Below, piece by piece: positions 60,481 to 64,000 of a stretch of 64,000 nucleotides of DNA. The number at the start of each line of letters is the position of its first letter. Within the stretch, counting starts at the first letter, position 1. A program made the position numbers and the translations under genes. A model generated the notes under the pieces. The model was not told the DNA's origin. It did no database searches and saw nothing but the letters and a program-made list of their open reading frames with translations. Origin of the DNA: Myxocyprinus asiaticus (taxonomy: Eukaryota > Chordata > Actinopteri > Cypriniformes > Catostomidae); NCBI RefSeq assembly GCF_019703515.2, contig NC_059379.1, forward strand, positions 26,812,880-26,876,879, read 5' to 3'.

Positions 60481-63400
60481 ACTTCTTATTAAATAAAAGA
60501 AGAAAACAGCCTCCAGATTCTTTCATTGTCTCACAATATGTGTATTTTACCTTGCTATCAATGTGTCAACTCTGTCAGTGATCAAGAATGAATTAAGAAT
60601 ACAGTATGATTTTAAACTGATTTTCAGCTCCATCTTAAATCTTAAAGAGTCTTGTGGGATTGACTGCTAACAGTGTTGACAGACTAACCATATTTTGCAT
60701 TACTTTAACATAAATCAATATTAAATGCAGTAGACATTTTATTTTTCTTGTGTTGCTAAGTACTAATGGGACTTTCTTAAAATTAGATTAAAAAAAAAAA
60801 AGCAAAAAAAAAAAAAATTCAAAACAATTTCTTTAACATTTGGGTGAGGGAGTTGATATTTCTTGGTAGTGGCACAATTCCCTAAAAATATAAAGAACTT
60901 TAAATCTCAACATACCCTGTGTTAAACTTGTAGCAGGTGAAAAATATAAAGAGAACCTTCAGGATGAAGTTGGGGATACAGCTGTGAAACCTTAAATTAA
61001 AACTAATGTCTTCCTTCTGTAAGGTTGAAATGCTACTTTCAAAGATACATAACTATATTTCTGTTTTTCTTAAATGTAGTATATACTGTATTTTATCTAC
61101 AGTAGCCTATATGAAGAATTGAGTCTGAGGATAGGTGGTTTTTGGGGCTGTGTGTGATAACATTATCATAATTGTTATGTTAAAAACATTCTAGTAATCA
61201 TCTCTGATTGATTTTAAAGTTGAAATGTCACTATCTTTATAATGAAAAGCAAGTAAAAAATCTCAAGAATCAGTGATTTCATTAAGACCTTGCATTAAGA
61301 TTCATATGGCTCCATAAGGTTTTTTTGTTTTGTTCTATTACATATTTTGTTGCTGATATGCTGATATAAAAGACTAAAGCTAGACAGCAGAATAAACCAG
61401 AAGTTTTCTGCCATGTGTGTCATATTGCCTGCTCATTGGTGTAAGTAATGCCACTAATTAGCAAACCATCATTAATACTGTACAAGTCTAATGACAACTG
61501 CATGAGCAACTAAGACTTAATTCATAGCATCTGCTGTCCAATGAATTCCTATGGCTTACATCCAAACCCATGATGAAAACATGAAATCCTACACAATGCT
61601 TTATACAAAATGGGTTATTTGTGCAGTGCCTGTATTTAATGCTCTGTTGTCAGTAAATAAAATCACAAAGATTGACTGAAGAACTTTAACTAGCCTACTA
61701 TCTTAAAAATGTTTTGCAAATGGCTTTCCTTGAAACGAAAAGCAGTAAAGCCTTTCTCATCTAGCCACATATCCTACAAGTAAGAGTTTCATAAAAGATT
61801 TATTGCAATCTTATCCTCAAGATTAAATTCTAATCTGGGATAAAACAGTCCTGTGGCAAAGAACAATGTGTTTGTTTCCATCAGTCATACAAGTCAAGCA
61901 TGAAAGAAACAATGCCAGGAATCTCTTGCACTTGAACTCAGCCATTAATACAAAACGCGAGGACATCCATCCAACAACAGTGATATGAGAGAAAAACAGG
62001 GTGAGTATTTAAATTCAATAGAGTGAGGCAGGTGTGCAATCACACACTACGCTTGATTTAAAGAGCCGCAATTGACTGCCACTGCATGAGGCAAAGGATT
62101 CATTAGACCGTTCCCCACATCACCCCCCGTAAATCAACGAGCTGTCAATAAATGTAGCCTTTAAATATTAATAAGAGCGGCTCCTTTCTTCATAAGAGGG
62201 CTCGCTGGTGATTTTTGCACATCCCTTGTCTATGTCATCTCACTGTCATGCAATCATCTACTCATCTAATCATTTTAGTAGGCCATTCACTAAATCACCA
62301 ATAAAGAACGACACCCGAAAAACCACTGTCTTTTTTATTGAGTTGTGTGTGTCAAAATGTCCTGTAGCTCAAAGATATTGATATTCAGTGTTGCAACAAA
62401 ATGCAAAATACTGCAGCTGTGAGTGTTTTTGAATGAGATGATTTTGAATGAAAAATTATGTAAGCATTCCAGATGTCAGAGAGTGTCGCAAAAGTACATG
62501 GGTGATCCATTCTGGGGCTTTGAAATATTGTTCAGATATTCCCAGGTTAGTGTTCAACTTTAAACACAACAACAACAATGTTCCAGGCAATGCATCCTTT
62601 TTTGCTTCCTTTAAACGTCTTATCGAGTTTTTCCTTGCCACAGTCTCCTTTGGCTTGCTCACTAGATGCATTAAGTCACTTTTTTCTATAAAGCTGCTTG
62701 ACCTTTAGTGTCAAAATACAAAATACACTGTAAAAGTGTTTTTTCAGGTCATTTAAAATGTGCTTAGTGTGGTCAAAAATATATTTTAAAATAATTTAAA
62801 AAAATATAGTCACTGGTCAAAAATGTTGTTTAATATGAAGGATTCAACCTGACCACACCAACTGAAGTCATTTTTAAGGGTAATATCTAGTAGAAATAGT
62901 GCCTTACATCAACAACAGCTTTTAAGAAATGCATGTTTTGTCAAGTAACTTAAAAAAAAAAAAATTGCTTGGTGTTATACTGTAACATCTAAATTAACTG
63001 GTTTTATTCAAAACATATAATTTAATATGACTTAATCAATCAAACTACATTAGTTTACACCAACAAAAGTAATTTTAGTGGTTGGATCAAGTAGAAATTC
63101 CACCTCAACGTAACAACTTTTTACAATGGAAATATTTGTAACTTTTCAGATATTACACCTTTTAGTTCATTTCTGAGCTGAATGTTAACCCACATTTAAG
63201 GTGTTGGTAAATTAGCATTATTCATTCGGCTGTCAGTTTGCAGTCTCGGCAGAGCTGGTGTGAAAAGAGGGTCAAATCCCCGTGGGGTGAGTGACCCATT
63301 GGATATAGACTCACGAAGACCAGCTGGACTTTAACTAGGTGTCACGGACCCTTCTCATTGTGGAATTTACATAACAACATAACAGACTGTATTCATTAGA

Positions 63401-63801
63401 ATCAAGCAGTCGAATGAGCGACGTGTATGTTGTCAGGCATCTGAGCGCCCGAGGCTAGCTGACCCCCATAAAGAGATACACTCACTAATTTCACATTTCT
63501 CTTAACAGGAGAGGGGCTAACTGTCACAAGTAGCTACCTATATCAGTAACTATAATATTTTTAATCAAAAGTCCAATTACACAAATTGTGTTTCCTCCAT
63601 CAGTGATTTTATATGTAGGTTTCAAACACTCAAACCTTGTTAAATTAGAATATTTTTTGTTAATTACTTACTGCAAACTAAAATTCCAATTTTGCTTTAG
63701 CTTGAATTGTTGGATTTTAACCGCAAGATTGAAGTGTGTTCTCAGGACAAAGGTCCTGTCAGGTTGGGGTAAGTTTTCACATGTGTTTTAACAATTTATT
63801 A
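60481..63801. other. Intergenic, no gene seen
   Basis: No ORF with recognisable homology and no RNA gene. A-rich runs occur at 60789-60820. Segments 62090-62290 and 63200-63480 have balanced, repeat-free sequence and might be conserved non-coding DNA (inference from composition only). Confidence 0.45.
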
Positions 63802-64000
63802 AAGGAAAATTATAATTCTCTCATCATTTACTCACCCTTATGTCATCTCAAACTCGTATGATTTGCTGTCTTCTGCTGAACACAAAGATCTTTTAATAGA
63901 GATATGATGTCTGTTTGTCCATACATGTGTTTAGTGACCAAATTTTCAAGCTCCAAAAAGGACATGAGGCAGCATATAATAATCCATAAGACTCCAGTGG
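63802..64000 (+). mobile_element. 'GGGATAGTTCACCC'-family element running off the window
   Basis: Left part TTAAAGGAAAATTATAATTC, then CTCATCATTTACTCACCCTT, GCTGTCTTCTGCTGAACACA and, at the edge, AAGACTCCAGTGG, matching the order in 8749 and 49248. Confidence 0.6.

Overview
This is nuclear DNA from a ray-finned fish, most likely a cyprinid. The evidence is: AT-rich sequence with split host genes and long introns; long (TA)n tracts; and repeat families that are abundant in carp-like fishes (the 'AGGGATAGTTCACCCAAAA' inverted-repeat elements, a tRNA-derived SINE, Tc1-like transposons, DIRS, fish L1/Tx1, CR1/Rex and L2 LINEs). No bacterial genes, operons or CRISPR arrays are visible. Assignments rest on recognised motifs; no database search was run.

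Host genes occupy only the first 16 kb. The last coding exon of a GSG1/GSG1L-family (claudin-like) gene ends at 902 on the + strand. A two-exon heparan sulfate glucosamine 3-O-sulfotransferase of the HS3ST3/6 type lies on the - strand: exon 1 at 15943-15507, a 10.5 kb intron, exon 2 at 4963-4345, 351 residues. The two genes converge. The rest of the window shows no host exon I can support.

Layout: 1-276 partial LTR; 602-902 GSG1-family exon; 1047-1867 nested inverted-repeat element; 4345-15943 hs3st gene whose intron carries only short repeats; 16.5-17.6 kb Tc1 remnant, (TA)n and a hAT end; 17.6-21.4 kb unremarkable; 21.4-33 kb a dense nest of transposable elements (a CR1/Rex-type LINE broken by an LTR-like repeat; an L2 tail broken by a SINE and by a small LTR element; a Ty3/gypsy chromodomain element broken by a solo LTR); 34.9-39.0 kb a DIRS element lacking most of its reverse transcriptase; 40.1-41.1 kb a gypsy remnant; 46.4-48.0 kb a nearly complete Tc1 element; 48.3-48.8 kb a second Tc1 remnant; 51.9-52.3 kb a hAT-type MITE with an 8-bp target duplication; 53.0-58.8 kb a long, decayed L1/Tx1 LINE; 60.06-60.48 kb a solo LTR; the remainder is non-coding with candidate conserved blocks.

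The host genes do not form a functional unit with each other. The larger coding-capable elements (gypsy, DIRS, both LINEs and the Tc1 copies) carry visible inactivating lesions such as stops, frameshifts, lost catalytic residues or internal deletions. I found no convincing new biological system. The most informative structures are the nested insertions, whose order can be read from target-site duplications, and several internally rearranged elements.
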